A stretch of 64,000 nucleotides of DNA from Methanomassiliicoccales archaeon (GCA_038740345.1 JAVYMA010000001.1:1-64000); one strand, 5' to 3'. Counted from the first letter of the stretch, positions 42,464 to 51,483 are shown. Notes: generated by a model not told the origin, from the sequence alone. Numbers and translations: made by a program.

Positions 42464-43728
42464 GGCTGGTGGTAAATCCATCTCAGGCCAGCGGTACTAT
42501 CACCGCCTCCCCTTCCAAGAGCTATTCGCATCGGGCGCTGGCGCTTGGACTGCTCGCCGACGGGCGCTCGCAAATAAAGGAGGTGCTGCTCAGCGGTGAT
42601 ACCCTGGCCACTTTGAGCGCGACGCGCTCCTTCGGGGCCAAGGTGGAGATCAAGGGACCGAACGTGATCATGGATGGGGGGAGGCTGAGCTGCCCCGAGG
42701 ATGTCATAGATTGCGAGAATTCAGGAACTACTATGCGCATCATGGCCGGGATAGCTTCCTTGCTTCCCTGTGCCACCGTACTCACAGGCGATGCTTCCAT
42801 ACGCAAGAGGCCGATGCAACCCCTGATTGATGCATTGCGCCAGCTGGGAGTGGAATGCTTCTCTACCCGCGGGAATGGATTGGCACCCTTGGTGGTGAGA
42901 GGGCCGAATAAAGGCACCAGATGCAGCATCAAAGGGGATGTGAGCTCGCAGTTCATCTCCTCCCTGCTCATCTCCTCCGCGTTGAAAGAGGTGGACACGG
43001 AGATAGAGCTCACCAGCCCCCTGAAATCCCGGCCTTACGTGGAGATAACCCTGGGCATGATGCGCACCTTCGGGGCCAGGGTGGAGATGAATGAGAAGGG
43101 GTTTGTGGTGGAGGGGCGGCAGAGATACGCTCCTCAGAACTATCGTGTTCCGGGCGACTACTCCTCCGCCGCCTTTCCCTTGGCCGCTGGAGCGTTAACC
43201 GGAGGTGTGTCCGTGACTGGCCTGGATCCCCAGGACAGGCAGGGCGACAAGCGCATCGTCGACATCCTAGAGGAGATGGGAGCGGAGGTGAGGAGGGGGC
43301 AGAGCTCGATTAGGGTGTCTCAGGGCGAGCTTGAAGGCATAACGGTGGACCTGGCGGACGCTCCCGACTTGTTCCCCATCGTGGCCGTGATAGGCACCCA
43401 GGCCAAGGGCACGACGGAGATCGTCAATGCTGAGCATGTGCGCCTTAAGGAGAGCGACAGGATCCGCGCCACCACGAACTTCCTCAAGGCCATGGGGGCG
43501 GAGGTGCGCGAGACCAGGGATGGCTGCTTGACAAAAGGCCCTGCAAGACTGCACGGTGCCATCGTGGACTCTCTCGAGGACCACCGCATACTCATGGCCG
43601 CGGCGGTGGCAGCCATGGTGGCGCAGGGAACCACCTCCATCACGCATGGCGAATGCTTCAGGATATCATACCCTAGATTCCTGGAGGACATGAGAAGCCT
43701 AGGGGCAGACATGAGGCTGGTGGAATGA
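42460..43728 (+). CDS. aroA: 3-phosphoshikimate 1-carboxyvinyltransferase (EPSP synthase)
   Basis: A 422-residue EPSP synthase with SKSYSHRALALGLLA, ENSGTTMRIMAGIASL, GDASIRKRPMQPLIDALRQ, KGDVSSQFISSLLIS and LKESDRIRATTNFL, all in the expected order for the two-domain inside-out barrel. It joins PEP to shikimate 3-phosphate. It is coupled to the flanking genes by 4-nt overlaps. Confidence 0.94.
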   Translation: MRLVVNPSQASGTITASPSKSYSHRALALGLLADGRSQIKEVLLSGDTLATLSATRSFGAKVEIKGPNVIMDGGRLSCPEDVIDCENSGTTMRIMAGIASLLPCATVLTGDASIRKRPMQPLIDALRQLGVECFSTRGNGLAPLVVRGPNKGTRCSIKGDVSSQFISSLLISSALKEVDTEIELTSPLKSRPYVEITLGMMRTFGARVEMNEKGFVVEGRQRYAPQNYRVPGDYSSAAFPLAAGALTGGVSVTGLDPQDRQGDKRIVDILEEMGAEVRRGQSSIRVSQGELEGITVDLADAPDLFPIVAVIGTQAKGTTEIVNAEHVRLKESDRIRATTNFLKAMGAEVRETRDGCLTKGPARLHGAIVDSLEDHRILMAAAVAAMVAQGTTSITHGECFRISYPRFLEDMRSLGADMRLVE

Positions 43729-44819
43729 ACAGCTATGGCCATAGCTTTCGTGTGACCCTATTCGGCAGCAGCCATGGAGTAGGGGTCGGCTGTGTGGTGG
43801 ATGGCTGTCCTGCTGGCATCACCCTCACCCAGGACATGGTGCAGAGGGAGATGGAGCGGCGCCGCCCTTCTCCAGAGATCGGGACTCCCAGGGCAGAGGA
43901 GGATATGGTGCAGCTGCAATCCGGCATCTGGGAGGAGCAAACCACCGGCGCGCCCATACAGATCTTCATAGTCAATAAGGACCAGGACAGCTCCAAATAC
44001 GCAGAGTTCTCGACCAGGCCGAGACCGGGGCATGCAGACTATCCCGCTCTCATGAAATACGGCCCCGCGCACGACATACGCGGCGGAGGCCAGTTCTCAG
44101 GGCGCATGACCGCGCCTTTAGTTGCGGCAGGGGCCATCGCCAAGGCGGTGCTGGCAGAGGGGGGCGTGAGGATCGCTGCCTACACCCTCTCGATAGGCGA
44201 AGTAGTCGACTACCAGGAGCGGCGCCTGGAAGATGTACTTGATGTTGTCTATAAGAGGCCGACGCGCGCCGCCAGCGACGAGCTCGATAGGCGCATGTAC
44301 TCCGCGATATTGGCGGCCAAGGAAGCGCAGGACTCGGTGGGAGGGGTGGTGCGCTGCCTGGCGGAAGGGTTGCCCGTGGGAGTGGGTGAGCCCTTCTTCG
44401 ACACCCTGGATGGGGAGCTGGCCAAGTTCATTTTCGCCATTCCCGCGGTGAAGGGCGTGGAGTTCGGCAGCGGCTTCTCCTCTGCCAGACTTAGGGGGTC
44501 GCAGAACAATGACGCCTATCGCTTCGAGGGAGGGAAGGTGGTGACGACGACCAATAACGCTGGCGGCGTGCTGGGAGGGATGAGCAACGGCATGCCCTTG
44601 GATTTCAAGGTGGCTTTCAAGCCTACCGCTTCCATTCCCCGAGAGCAGAGGACGGTGGACCTTAGCGCGGGAAAAGAGGCCATGCTTAAAATCGAGGGAA
44701 GGCATGACCCATGCATAGTGCCTCGCGCCGTGGTGGTCGTGGAGGCGGCCACGGCATTGGTGCTGGTGGACCTGATGATAAGGGGGGGCTTCATTGCCAG
44801 ACAACGTCGATGCCATTAG
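43725..44819 (+). CDS. aroC: Chorismate synthase
   Basis: A 364-residue protein: SYGHSFRVTLFGSSHGVGVGC at the N-terminus, RPGHADYPALMKYG, DIRGGGQFSGRMTAP and NNAGGVLGGMSNGMPLDF, which bind the reduced flavin and EPSP. It needs reduced FMN for trans-1,4 elimination to chorismate; the flavin-reductase-like proteins at 60876-62086 are distant and not obviously linked. It overlaps tyrA by 26 nt. Confidence 0.94.
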   Translation: MNSYGHSFRVTLFGSSHGVGVGCVVDGCPAGITLTQDMVQREMERRRPSPEIGTPRAEEDMVQLQSGIWEEQTTGAPIQIFIVNKDQDSSKYAEFSTRPRPGHADYPALMKYGPAHDIRGGGQFSGRMTAPLVAAGAIAKAVLAEGGVRIAAYTLSIGEVVDYQERRLEDVLDVVYKRPTRAASDELDRRMYSAILAAKEAQDSVGGVVRCLAEGLPVGVGEPFFDTLDGELAKFIFAIPAVKGVEFGSGFSSARLRGSQNNDAYRFEGGKVVTTTNNAGGVLGGMSNGMPLDFKVAFKPTASIPREQRTVDLSAGKEAMLKIEGRHDPCIVPRAVVVVEAATALVLVDLMIRGGFIARQRRCH

Positions 44820-45870
44820 ATGGCACATAGAGGAAGTGGATAACCAGATAATGGACCTGATCGCGGAGCGCATGCGCTTGGCCCTGCAGATGGGGCAGTA
44901 TAAGGTGGGCAAGGGCATGCCGGTGAGGCATGTGCGGGTGGAGGAGCAGGTGGAGGCTCGCTACGTCTCCAGGGCCAAACAGGCAGGGATATCGGAGGAG
45001 GCGGCTCGCCGCATCGCCCGGATACTAGTCCATGAGAGCGTGGACGCGCAGTTCCGCATTCCCCATGCCGAGCCAAGGAGGATTACGGTGGTAGGAGGCT
45101 CAGGGAAGATGGGCGCCTGGCTCTGTCGGCATTTCGATTCGCAAGGCCACAAGGTGATGGTAAATGACATAGTATCCTCCACCTTCTTCCCCTATGAGAA
45201 CGACCTCAAGAGGGCGGTGTCGCGCGCCGACGTGGTGGTGCTTGCCACCCCCATATCCAATTCCAAGGACATGCTGGAGAAGGTTATAGCCCTTAAGCCT
45301 AAGGGATTGGTGTTCGACATATGCTCCATCAAGGACCCCATCCTCCCTGCCTTGAGGAAGGCTGTGGATAAAGGTATCACTATCGCTTCGGTCCATCCCA
45401 TGTTCGGTCCGGAGACCATCTCCATATTGGACAAGAATATACTGATATGCGATTGCGGCTCCTCGGAGGGGACGGAAGGGGCCAAGGCCCTCTTCTCCGA
45501 CACTGGGGCCAACGTCCACACCATCAAGGTGGAGGAGCATGACCGGCTCATGTCCATAGTGCTAGGCATGTCACACGCCCTGAACTTAGCCTTCTTTACC
45601 GCCTTGAGCAAGAGTGGTTATTCGCGCGAGGAGCTGGATAGGGCTGCCTCCACTACCTTCCGCCATCAGGCCTGCACCGCTGCTCGGGTGGCCATGGAGA
45701 ACCCAGAGCTTTACTATGAGATACAGCATCTCAATCCGCATACGCGAGAGTCCTTCGACCTTATGGTCAGATCGCTGGATGAGGTCCGCCAGGCGGCCAT
45801 GGCCGAGGAAGGAGAGGAGTTCGAGCGTCTTATGGAGACGGGACGGAAATATTTCGGAGGGACAGAATGA
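44794..45870 (+). CDS. tyrA: Fused chorismate mutase (AroQ) / prephenate dehydrogenase
   Basis: Residues 1 to about 85 are an AroQ-type chorismate mutase helix bundle (IRWHIEEVDNQIMDLIAERM, RHVRVEEQVEARYVS). From about 92 a NAD-binding prephenate dehydrogenase follows (ITVVGGSGKMGAWLCRHF, SVHPMFGPETISI). It channels chorismate to 4-hydroxyphenylpyruvate for tyrosine. The start is TTG 44794, supported by a G-rich ribosome site (44781-44788) about 6 nt upstream and inside the aroC end. No C-terminal ACT domain is visible. Confidence 0.92.
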   Translation: MPDNVDAIRWHIEEVDNQIMDLIAERMRLALQMGQYKVGKGMPVRHVRVEEQVEARYVSRAKQAGISEEAARRIARILVHESVDAQFRIPHAEPRRITVVGGSGKMGAWLCRHFDSQGHKVMVNDIVSSTFFPYENDLKRAVSRADVVVLATPISNSKDMLEKVIALKPKGLVFDICSIKDPILPALRKAVDKGITIASVHPMFGPETISILDKNILICDCGSSEGTEGAKALFSDTGANVHTIKVEEHDRLMSIVLGMSHALNLAFFTALSKSGYSREELDRAASTTFRHQACTAARVAMENPELYYEIQHLNPHTRESFDLMVRSLDEVRQAAMAEEGEEFERLMETGRKYFGGTE

Positions 45871-46931
45871 GCAGGGTGAGAGTAGCGGTCCTGGGAGCGA
45901 CAGGCATGATAGGTCAGCGCTTCGTGCAGCTGCTGGAAGGGCATCCTTGGTTCGAGATGGAAGGGCTGTATGCCTCGGAGAGATCGGAGGGGAAGAGGCT
46001 GGCCGAGGTGAATAAGGTCAAGGATCACATCTTCAAGCCTGAGACTCTGCAGCGCAGAATAGAGCAGATCGATATCCCCAAGATAGCCAAGAACTGCAGG
46101 GTGGCGTTCTCGGGGCTGCCTTCCGAGGTCGCAGGGGAAGTGGAGACCAAACTGGCGGAGGCGGGAGTTGCGGTTTTCTCCAACGCCTCCGCCCATCGCA
46201 TGGATGCCGACGTCCCCATCCTCGTCCCCGAGGTGAATGCTGAGCATCTCGAGATCGTCAAGGAGCAGAGGACCTACCCCCGTGGGGGATTCATCGTCAC
46301 CAACGCCAACTGTTCCACCACAGGCATGGTCTTTCCCCTGAGGGCGTTGCAGGATGCCTTCGGTGTGGAGCAGGTGGTCGTGAGCACGTATCAGGCCGTT
46401 TCCGGCGCAGGCTATCCAGGCGTGCCTTCATTGGATATCCTCTCCAACGTCATCCCGTACATAAAGAATGAGGAGGAGAAGATGGAGGAGGAGACGGCGA
46501 AGATCCTGGGAACCTATCACCTCGGCCAGATACACAAGGCAGAGATACAGGTGCTGGCATCATGCGCCAGGGTGCCCGTGCACGACGGCCATCTGGAGGC
46601 TTTGACGGTGAAGACCAGGAGAGAAGCTAACCTGGAGGAGTGCATGCGCGTGATGAGAGACTTCCGCGGTGAACCGCAGCGTCTGGATCTGCCCTCAGCC
46701 CCCAAGCATCCCATCATCGTGCGTGAGGAGCCTGACCGCCCTCAGCCCCTATGGGATGTGAACGCGGGCGAGCCCGCTAGGGCCAAGGGGATGGCGGTCA
46801 CCGTGGGACGGGTGCGAAAGAAGGATAAGTACCTCAAGTTGTTCCTCCTCTCTCATAACACCATCCGAGGAGGGGCAGGGGGTTCGGTGATAAACGCCGA
46901 GCTGGCCTATGCCCAAGGGATGTTGGGCTAG
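45867..46931 (+). CDS. asd: Aspartate-semialdehyde dehydrogenase
   Basis: A 354-residue enzyme: VAVLGATGMIGQRFVQLLEGH for NADP, the catalytic Cys in VTNANCSTTGMVFPL (near residue 150), STYQAVSGAGYPG and the active-site His/Arg segment ARVPVHDGHLEAL. The archaeal/fungal-type sequence makes aspartate semialdehyde for lysine/threonine, for ADTH synthase at the head of this operon, and probably for the homocysteine genes directly downstream. It overlaps tyrA as ATGA and ends in TAG. Confidence 0.92.
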   Translation: MSRVRVAVLGATGMIGQRFVQLLEGHPWFEMEGLYASERSEGKRLAEVNKVKDHIFKPETLQRRIEQIDIPKIAKNCRVAFSGLPSEVAGEVETKLAEAGVAVFSNASAHRMDADVPILVPEVNAEHLEIVKEQRTYPRGGFIVTNANCSTTGMVFPLRALQDAFGVEQVVVSTYQAVSGAGYPGVPSLDILSNVIPYIKNEEEKMEEETAKILGTYHLGQIHKAEIQVLASCARVPVHDGHLEALTVKTRREANLEECMRVMRDFRGEPQRLDLPSAPKHPIIVREEPDRPQPLWDVNAGEPARAKGMAVTVGRVRKKDKYLKLFLLSHNTIRGGAGGSVINAELAYAQGMLG

Positions 46932-46985
46932 AAGGGAGCTAATGACGATGGCAGCGCTCATAGAGCATGGGACCGGGGCGGCAAG

Positions 46986-48152
46986 ATGAAGCGCACTTAC
47001 GAGGAGATAAACCAGAAGATCAAGAAGGGAGACGCGGTGGTCATGACCGCGGAGGAGGCGATCGAGCTGGTGCAACGGGAGGGGGTGGCCAAGGCCACCA
47101 AGGAGGTGGACGTGGTCACCACCGGCACCTTCGGGGCCATGTGCTCTTCTGGTGCCTTCATAAACTTCGGGCACTCGGAGCCCCCGATAAAGATGACCAA
47201 GGTGTGGCTGAACGACGTGCCTGCCTATACTGGCATAGCGGCCGTGGATGCCTATATAGGCGCCACCGAACTGCGCGAGGATGGCAATATGGAGTATGGC
47301 GGAGCGCATGTCATCGAGGATCTTATCGCCCGTAGGCCAGTGAGATTGAGGGCCATCTCCTACGGAACCGATTGCTATCCGCGCAAGGAGATTGACACCT
47401 ACATCTCGTTGATGACGGTGAATCAGGCTTACATGTTCAACCCCCGCAACGCCTACCAGAATTACGGGGTGGCGACCAATTCTTCAGAGCGCACCTTGTT
47501 CACCTATATGGGCAAGCTGCTGCCCAAGTTCGGAAACGCCACCTATTCCAGCGCGGGACAGCTCTCGCCTCTCCTGAAGGACCCTCACCTGCGCACCATC
47601 GGCATAGGCACGCGCATCTTCCTGGGAGGGGCGCAGGGCTACGTAGCCTGGGAAGGTACACAATACCGTACCACCACGCCTGAAAGGAACGGGGTGCCCA
47701 TAGGAGCTTCGCGCACCCTGGCGGTCATAGGCGATCTTAGAGAGATGAGCACGGAATTCGTTCGCGCCCTTACCTATCATAAATATGGCACCACCTTGGG
47801 AGTGGGCATAGGCGTGCCCATTCCCATATTGGACGAGGATCTGATGCGTTCCGCCGCGGTCAGGGACGAGGAGATCTTCGCCCCTGTTTTGGACTACGCC
47901 GTGGCCTCGCGCGATCGTCTTCCCATACACGAGGTTTCCTACGCCGAGCTGCGCTCGGGCAGCATCGAGATATCGGGCAAGAGGGTGCGGACCTCCTCCC
48001 TCTCCTCCTATGCCAAGGCCAGGCAGATAGCCGAGACGCTTAAGGATTGGATTCAGAAAGGGGAGTTCCTGCTGACCGAGAAGGTGGCATCACTGCCCGA
48101 GGAAAGGAGCATGAGGAGATTGGACATGCGCTCGCGCGAGGAGGTTTCCTGA
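46986..48152 (+). CDS. Homocysteine biosynthesis protein (COG1900/DUF39)
   Basis: A 388-residue COG1900/DUF39 protein with KKGDAVVMTAEEAIELVQ, TTGTFGAMCSSGAFINFGH (conserved Cys), YGTDCYPRKEIDTY and GIGTRIFLGGAQGYVAWEGTQ. In methanogens this family, with the NIL-ferredoxin partner, forms homocysteine from aspartate semialdehyde and sulfide, probably through an enzyme persulfide. It lies 54 nt after asd and shares one base with the ferredoxin gene (TGATG), a strongly supportive neighbourhood. Confidence 0.9.
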   Translation: MKRTYEEINQKIKKGDAVVMTAEEAIELVQREGVAKATKEVDVVTTGTFGAMCSSGAFINFGHSEPPIKMTKVWLNDVPAYTGIAAVDAYIGATELREDGNMEYGGAHVIEDLIARRPVRLRAISYGTDCYPRKEIDTYISLMTVNQAYMFNPRNAYQNYGVATNSSERTLFTYMGKLLPKFGNATYSSAGQLSPLLKDPHLRTIGIGTRIFLGGAQGYVAWEGTQYRTTTPERNGVPIGASRTLAVIGDLREMSTEFVRALTYHKYGTTLGVGIGVPIPILDEDLMRSAAVRDEEIFAPVLDYAVASRDRLPIHEVSYAELRSGSIEISGKRVRTSSLSSYAKARQIAETLKDWIQKGEFLLTEKVASLPEERSMRRLDMRSREEVS

Positions 48153-48562
48153 TGGCTGTGCGCAAGTACCTGCTCACCTTCACTCCAGAGAACGTCTCGG
48201 AGCCGATAACCTATAGACTGGTGAAGGAATTCGATCTTATGGTTAACATCCTCCGCGCCGAGGTGGATGAGTCGGGTGGAAGGCTGATGATCGTCCTGGA
48301 AGGCAGCGGCATGCAGATAGAGAGAGCGGTACGCTATCTGGAAGCCTCACACGTCCAGGTGCAGGAGCTTAAAGAGTACATACGCAAGGACGAGGCCCGC
48401 TGCACCCATTGCGGAGCCTGCATCTCCATCTGCCCGGTGAGAGCCTTCGTCATGGACGGGAAGACGTTCAAGGTATCCTTCCTGAATGAGAAGTGCATCG
48501 CCTGCGGCATGTGCGTGGACGCCTGTCCTCCGGGAGCCATAAGGCTGAGAGCTCAGGTGTGA
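48152..48562 (+). CDS. NIL-domain / 2x[4Fe-4S] ferredoxin, homocysteine synthesis partner
   Basis: Residues 1-75 form a NIL domain (YLLTFTPENVSEPITYRLV); residues 80-135 form a two-cluster ferredoxin (CTHCGACISICPVRAF and CIACGMCVDACPPGAI). It is the standard partner of COG1900 proteins in methanogens and probably supplies electrons for persulfide reduction. The ATG overlaps the previous stop by one base. At 136 residues it is of the expected size. Confidence 0.9.
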   Translation: MAVRKYLLTFTPENVSEPITYRLVKEFDLMVNILRAEVDESGGRLMIVLEGSGMQIERAVRYLEASHVQVQELKEYIRKDEARCTHCGACISICPVRAFVMDGKTFKVSFLNEKCIACGMCVDACPPGAIRLRAQV

Positions 48563-48916
48563 GCATTCATCGCTGCGGGCCATAGAGCTTCCAGGTTTTA
48601 CTTATGAAGCGTCCTCAGAAAAATGCGGGTGACCCGGACTTCCATTCTCGGCGCATCTAGGAGCGAGCTTTGATGACTTTTCCTGTCCACAGCGGACTGG
48701 ATCGTTGGGCGATCGAAGATAAGGCGCCCTCTAAAAGGCTGTCATAATCAGGGCATTCAACACGACATGCCCTTTCAGGCAGCCAATGCGCCGACTCTGA
48801 CCTGCTTTGTCATGGAACATCTGACCTTGAGTATCCCCTCAGGTCAGGAAAGTGATAAATTTATTATCGGACTTCAGCGATGCCCCCTGCACTGCCTTGA
48901 AGAGAGGTTTGTCGAT
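48563..48916. other. Intergenic region after the homocysteine genes
   Basis: About 350 bases without a convincing gene; the upstream extension of the next frame (48767-48916) lacks coding character. An AT-rich GATAAATTTATTATC palindrome-like segment (48854-48868) lies about 50 nt before the start of the small membrane-protein gene and includes a TATA-like TAAATTTAT. Confidence 0.35.
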
Positions 48917-49159
48917 ATGCGCACCAAGCTGCTATCCTTCGCCCTGATCCTGTGCCTGGTTTCTGTTGCGATGCTGTTCCTCGCCTCGCCCGCGCTCGCG
49001 GCTGAGGAGGGGGGAGGGCATGAGGAAGAGCATGAAACCCCCGGGAGCGAGAACGGCATCATCGTGGCGCTGGGCGGTGCCATAGGAGTGTATGGCTTCA
49101 TTTTCTTCATCGTCTTCAACATCCTCAGGAAGAGGAAGAAGGCAAAGGTAAAGCAGTGA
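48917..49159 (+). CDS. Small signal-peptide membrane protein, unknown function
   Basis: An 80-residue protein: a signal segment KLLSFALILCLVSVAMLFLA with cleavage likely after SPALA, an acidic His/Glu stretch (EEGGGHEEEHE), one transmembrane helix (IIVALGGAIGVYGFIFFIVF) and a basic tail RKRKKAK. It would leave a short His/Glu-rich segment outside the membrane that could bind metal. It is translationally coupled (GTGA) to the COG2122 gene. I do not recognise a family. Confidence 0.65.
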   Translation: MRTKLLSFALILCLVSVAMLFLASPALAAEEGGGHEEEHETPGSENGIIVALGGAIGVYGFIFFIVFNILRKRKKAKVKQ

Positions 49160-49890
49160 CCGCCGACCAGGTGCGAGAGCGCTTCCAGCTGGGCGAGACC
49201 GCCGTGACCATCTTGGCCGAGGAGCGTTTCCTGCCTTTGGCCAAGGAATCTATTTTCCGCTGTCGGGAGGATATCCTGCGCTTCATATCCCAAGACCCTT
49301 TCTTCCGTGACACCCTGGAGCCATATGAAGCACCTGCGAACGCTCCTGAGATAGTGAGGAGGATGAGCGTGGCCTCAGCCCTGGCCGGAGTGGGGCCCAT
49401 GGCAGCGGTCGCAGGGGCCATAGCTCAGGAGGCGGTTAGAAGCATGGTGGAGGCAGGAGCCAGGCATGCCATAGTAGACAATGGCGGCGACATTGCCATG
49501 TTCCTCTCTGAGGAGGCAGTGGTGGGGATATACGCAGGTGAGTCGAGATGGAACGGGTTGGGCATGCGCTTCCCTGGGGATGAGAGGCATGTCTCGGTCT
49601 GCACCTCCTCGGGAACGGTAGGACCCTCCATATCATTCGGAATGGCGGACGCGGCAGTGGTGGTGGCGGAGGACGCGGCCTTGGCGGACGCCTGCGCCAC
49701 TCGCCTGGGGAACGAGGCGAAGTCGGCGGAGGAGAAGAGCATGAGGAGGGCGGTGGAGCTCGTGGCTCGGATCCCAGGCGTAAGGGGCGCGCTCCTCATC
49801 ATAGGGGAAAGGATGGCATGCAAAGGAGATCTCCCCCCCTTGGTCCTGACGAAGGTCGACCTGAAGGAGGTTTCGAGACCTATAATATGA
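49156..49890 (+). CDS. UPF0280/COG2122 ApbE-like protein, linked to homocysteine synthesis
   Basis: A 244-residue ApbE-like fold protein: SVASALAGVGPMAAVAGAIAQ, HAIVDNGGDIAMFL, VCTSSGTVGPSISFGMADAAVVV and DACATRLGN. COG2122 proteins co-occur with COG1900 and NIL-ferredoxin in methanogens and have been connected genetically with homocysteine formation. Proximity here (about 600 nt downstream of the NIL-ferredoxin) fits. The GTG start overlaps the stop of the small membrane-protein gene. Confidence 0.85.
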   Translation: MTADQVRERFQLGETAVTILAEERFLPLAKESIFRCREDILRFISQDPFFRDTLEPYEAPANAPEIVRRMSVASALAGVGPMAAVAGAIAQEAVRSMVEAGARHAIVDNGGDIAMFLSEEAVVGIYAGESRWNGLGMRFPGDERHVSVCTSSGTVGPSISFGMADAAVVVAEDAALADACATRLGNEAKSAEEKSMRRAVELVARIPGVRGALLIIGERMACKGDLPPLVLTKVDLKEVSRPII

Positions 49891-50145
49891 AGCTATTAGA
49901 GAAGCTATTAGATTATGTAGCGCGGGTGGGGGAAACGGGAGGTTTCTTCCATTAGCATCACTAACTTTCTAATAATTGCGGATGCTGGTCGTCAAGGAAT
50001 TTCCTTGTCTATACTATTCCCCGGCTTTTAAATTCGCTCTACTCTGTCGGAGTTCAATCGATGAAGGTGCAAAGCCTGCCCTTGACCAAAAAACCACTAT
50101 CAGAAGGATGAGTGGGGGTTGGGATCGCTCAGCCACAGTCATGAT

Positions 50146-50718
50146 TCAAAGCCCGATGAGCTCGCGGTGGCGGAAGCAACTGACCAGATGGTCATTGACC
50201 ATGCCCACGGCCTGCATGAAAGCGTAGCATACGGTGGGGCCTACGAAGCTGAATCCCCGGGCCTTGAGAGCGGAACTCATGGCCCGGGATTCAGGTGTCT
50301 CAGCGGGCACGTCCTGCAAAGATCGCCAATGATTATGCCGCGTCTTCCCTCCCACGAAGGACCAGAGGAACTCCCCCAAGCTCTCCCCTCGCTCCCACAT
50401 TTTCAGGACGCACCTGGCGTTGTTCACCGTGGCCTGGATCTTCAGACGGTTGCGCACTATCCTGGGGTTGGCGAGAAGCTCTTCGATCTCAGCCTGGCTA
50501 AACTCCGCCACCCTCTCTACGCGAAAGCCCCCGAAGGCCTGTCGAAAGGCCTCCCGCTTGCGCAGAATGGTTATCCAGCTCAGACCTGCCTGCATGCAGT
50601 CCAGGGTGAGGTGCTCGAACAGCTCCTGGTCATCATGGACGGGCGTGCCCCATTCCTCATCGTGATACTTGCGCAGTAGGTCGTCATACCTCCAAGGGCA
50701 GCGTTCGACGTCAGCCAT
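50146..50718 (-). CDS. tag: DNA-3-methyladenine glycosylase I
   Basis: A Tag protein with CPWRYDDLLRKYHDEEWGTP at the N-terminus, LTLDCMQAGLSWITILRKRE (catalytic-pocket segment), and the zinc ligands of the C-terminus in CYAFMQAVGMVNDHLVSCFRH. It excises 3-methyladenine from alkylated DNA. The frame begins at 50742, but ATG 50718 (MADVERCPW) matches the usual N-terminus. It appears monocistronic on the minus strand. Confidence 0.92.
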   Translation of the reverse strand: MADVERCPWRYDDLLRKYHDEEWGTPVHDDQELFEHLTLDCMQAGLSWITILRKREAFRQAFGGFRVERVAEFSQAEIEELLANPRIVRNRLKIQATVNNARCVLKMWERGESLGEFLWSFVGGKTRHNHWRSLQDVPAETPESRAMSSALKARGFSFVGPTVCYAFMQAVGMVNDHLVSCFRHRELIGL

Positions 50719-50870
50719 CGCCACCTCATCATATGAGAGCATGATATCCCTTGCGGCCGCTAGCTATGTTACCCCTATCGATAATGAGAAATTTCGTCTC
50801 TTGAGATAGCAAGATTGAACGTCTGGATTTATAATAATCACTCGTATCAAAATTGATTCTCAACTCTGAT

Positions 50871-50885
50871 ATCTTAAATATTAAG
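50871..50885 (+). promoter_or_regulatory. TATA-like dyad of the winged-helix regulator gene
   Basis: The interval contains CTTAA-ATA-TTAAG (50873-50885), a small perfect inverted repeat including a TATA-like TTAAATATT about 36-48 nt upstream of ATG 50921. It may be both promoter and, given the dyad, an autoregulatory site. Confidence 0.35.
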
Positions 50886-50920
50886 CACGCGGCTCAATGC
50901 TATAAGCGAGGGATTCCAAG

Positions 50921-51298
50921 ATGCAAGCTTTGGAAACTTCAAGTCTGCTGACCGAGGAATACTCCATCAAGGTACTGGTGGCGACCATGGGACTCCCCAA
51001 GAGCGTCAACGAGCTGAGTGAGAAGCTGGGGATACCCATAGCGGCGTGCTACCGGAGGATCCGCTCGTTGGAAAAGGCGGGACTTCTATATTGCGTGGAC
51101 CGGGGGCTGACGCAGAAGGGCAAGCGCGTGAGCCTCTATAAGGCGAAGATCAAGAATGGCATGATACTGCTGGAGAAGAACAAGGTGCGGGTCAAGCTGG
51201 ATATGATCGATGGCAGCGTGGAGAGCTACGATTACGATGCCTTGACCTCTTCACCCTCGAAAGAAAGCGAGAAGCCGATAGGAACCAGGTGCGATTGA
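50921..51298 (+). CDS. Winged-helix transcriptional regulator (ArsR-like fold)
   Basis: A 125-residue protein with a helix-turn-helix at about residues 28-65 (SVNELSEKLGIPIAACYRR, IRSLEKAGLLYCV) and a wing (GKRVSLYKAKI). A C-terminal beta-rich tail (GMILLEKNKVRVKLDMIDG) of unknown role follows. There are no metal-binding cysteines of ArsR type. It lies 185 nt upstream of hisG in the same direction and might control it, but that is inference. Confidence 0.75.
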   Translation: MQALETSSLLTEEYSIKVLVATMGLPKSVNELSEKLGIPIAACYRRIRSLEKAGLLYCVDRGLTQKGKRVSLYKAKIKNGMILLEKNKVRVKLDMIDGSVESYDYDALTSSPSKESEKPIGTRCD

Positions 51299-51349
51299 AG
51301 GAACAGGGCGCGCTCGCGGGAAAGCTTTCCTCCTATCTCCCTAAACCTT

Positions 51350-51361
51350 CCCCCCCCCCCC
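51350..51361. repeat. Twelve-C homopolymer tract
   Basis: Twelve consecutive cytosines lie between the winged-helix gene and hisG, outside coding sequence. It is the longest homopolymer of G/C I noticed in the window. It may be slippage-prone in vivo or simply a sequencing-sensitive spot. Confidence 0.8.
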
Positions 51362-51483
51362 TCTTCCGTCGGGCCGCGCCCCTTAATTTCTTGAATCTGT
51401 TTGCCTAATCCAGTCTTTTGGTTTCTATTAGTTGATTTTAAGTATGCATTGGTCATTGCGTCTCCTGTTGTCAAGGTGAGATA

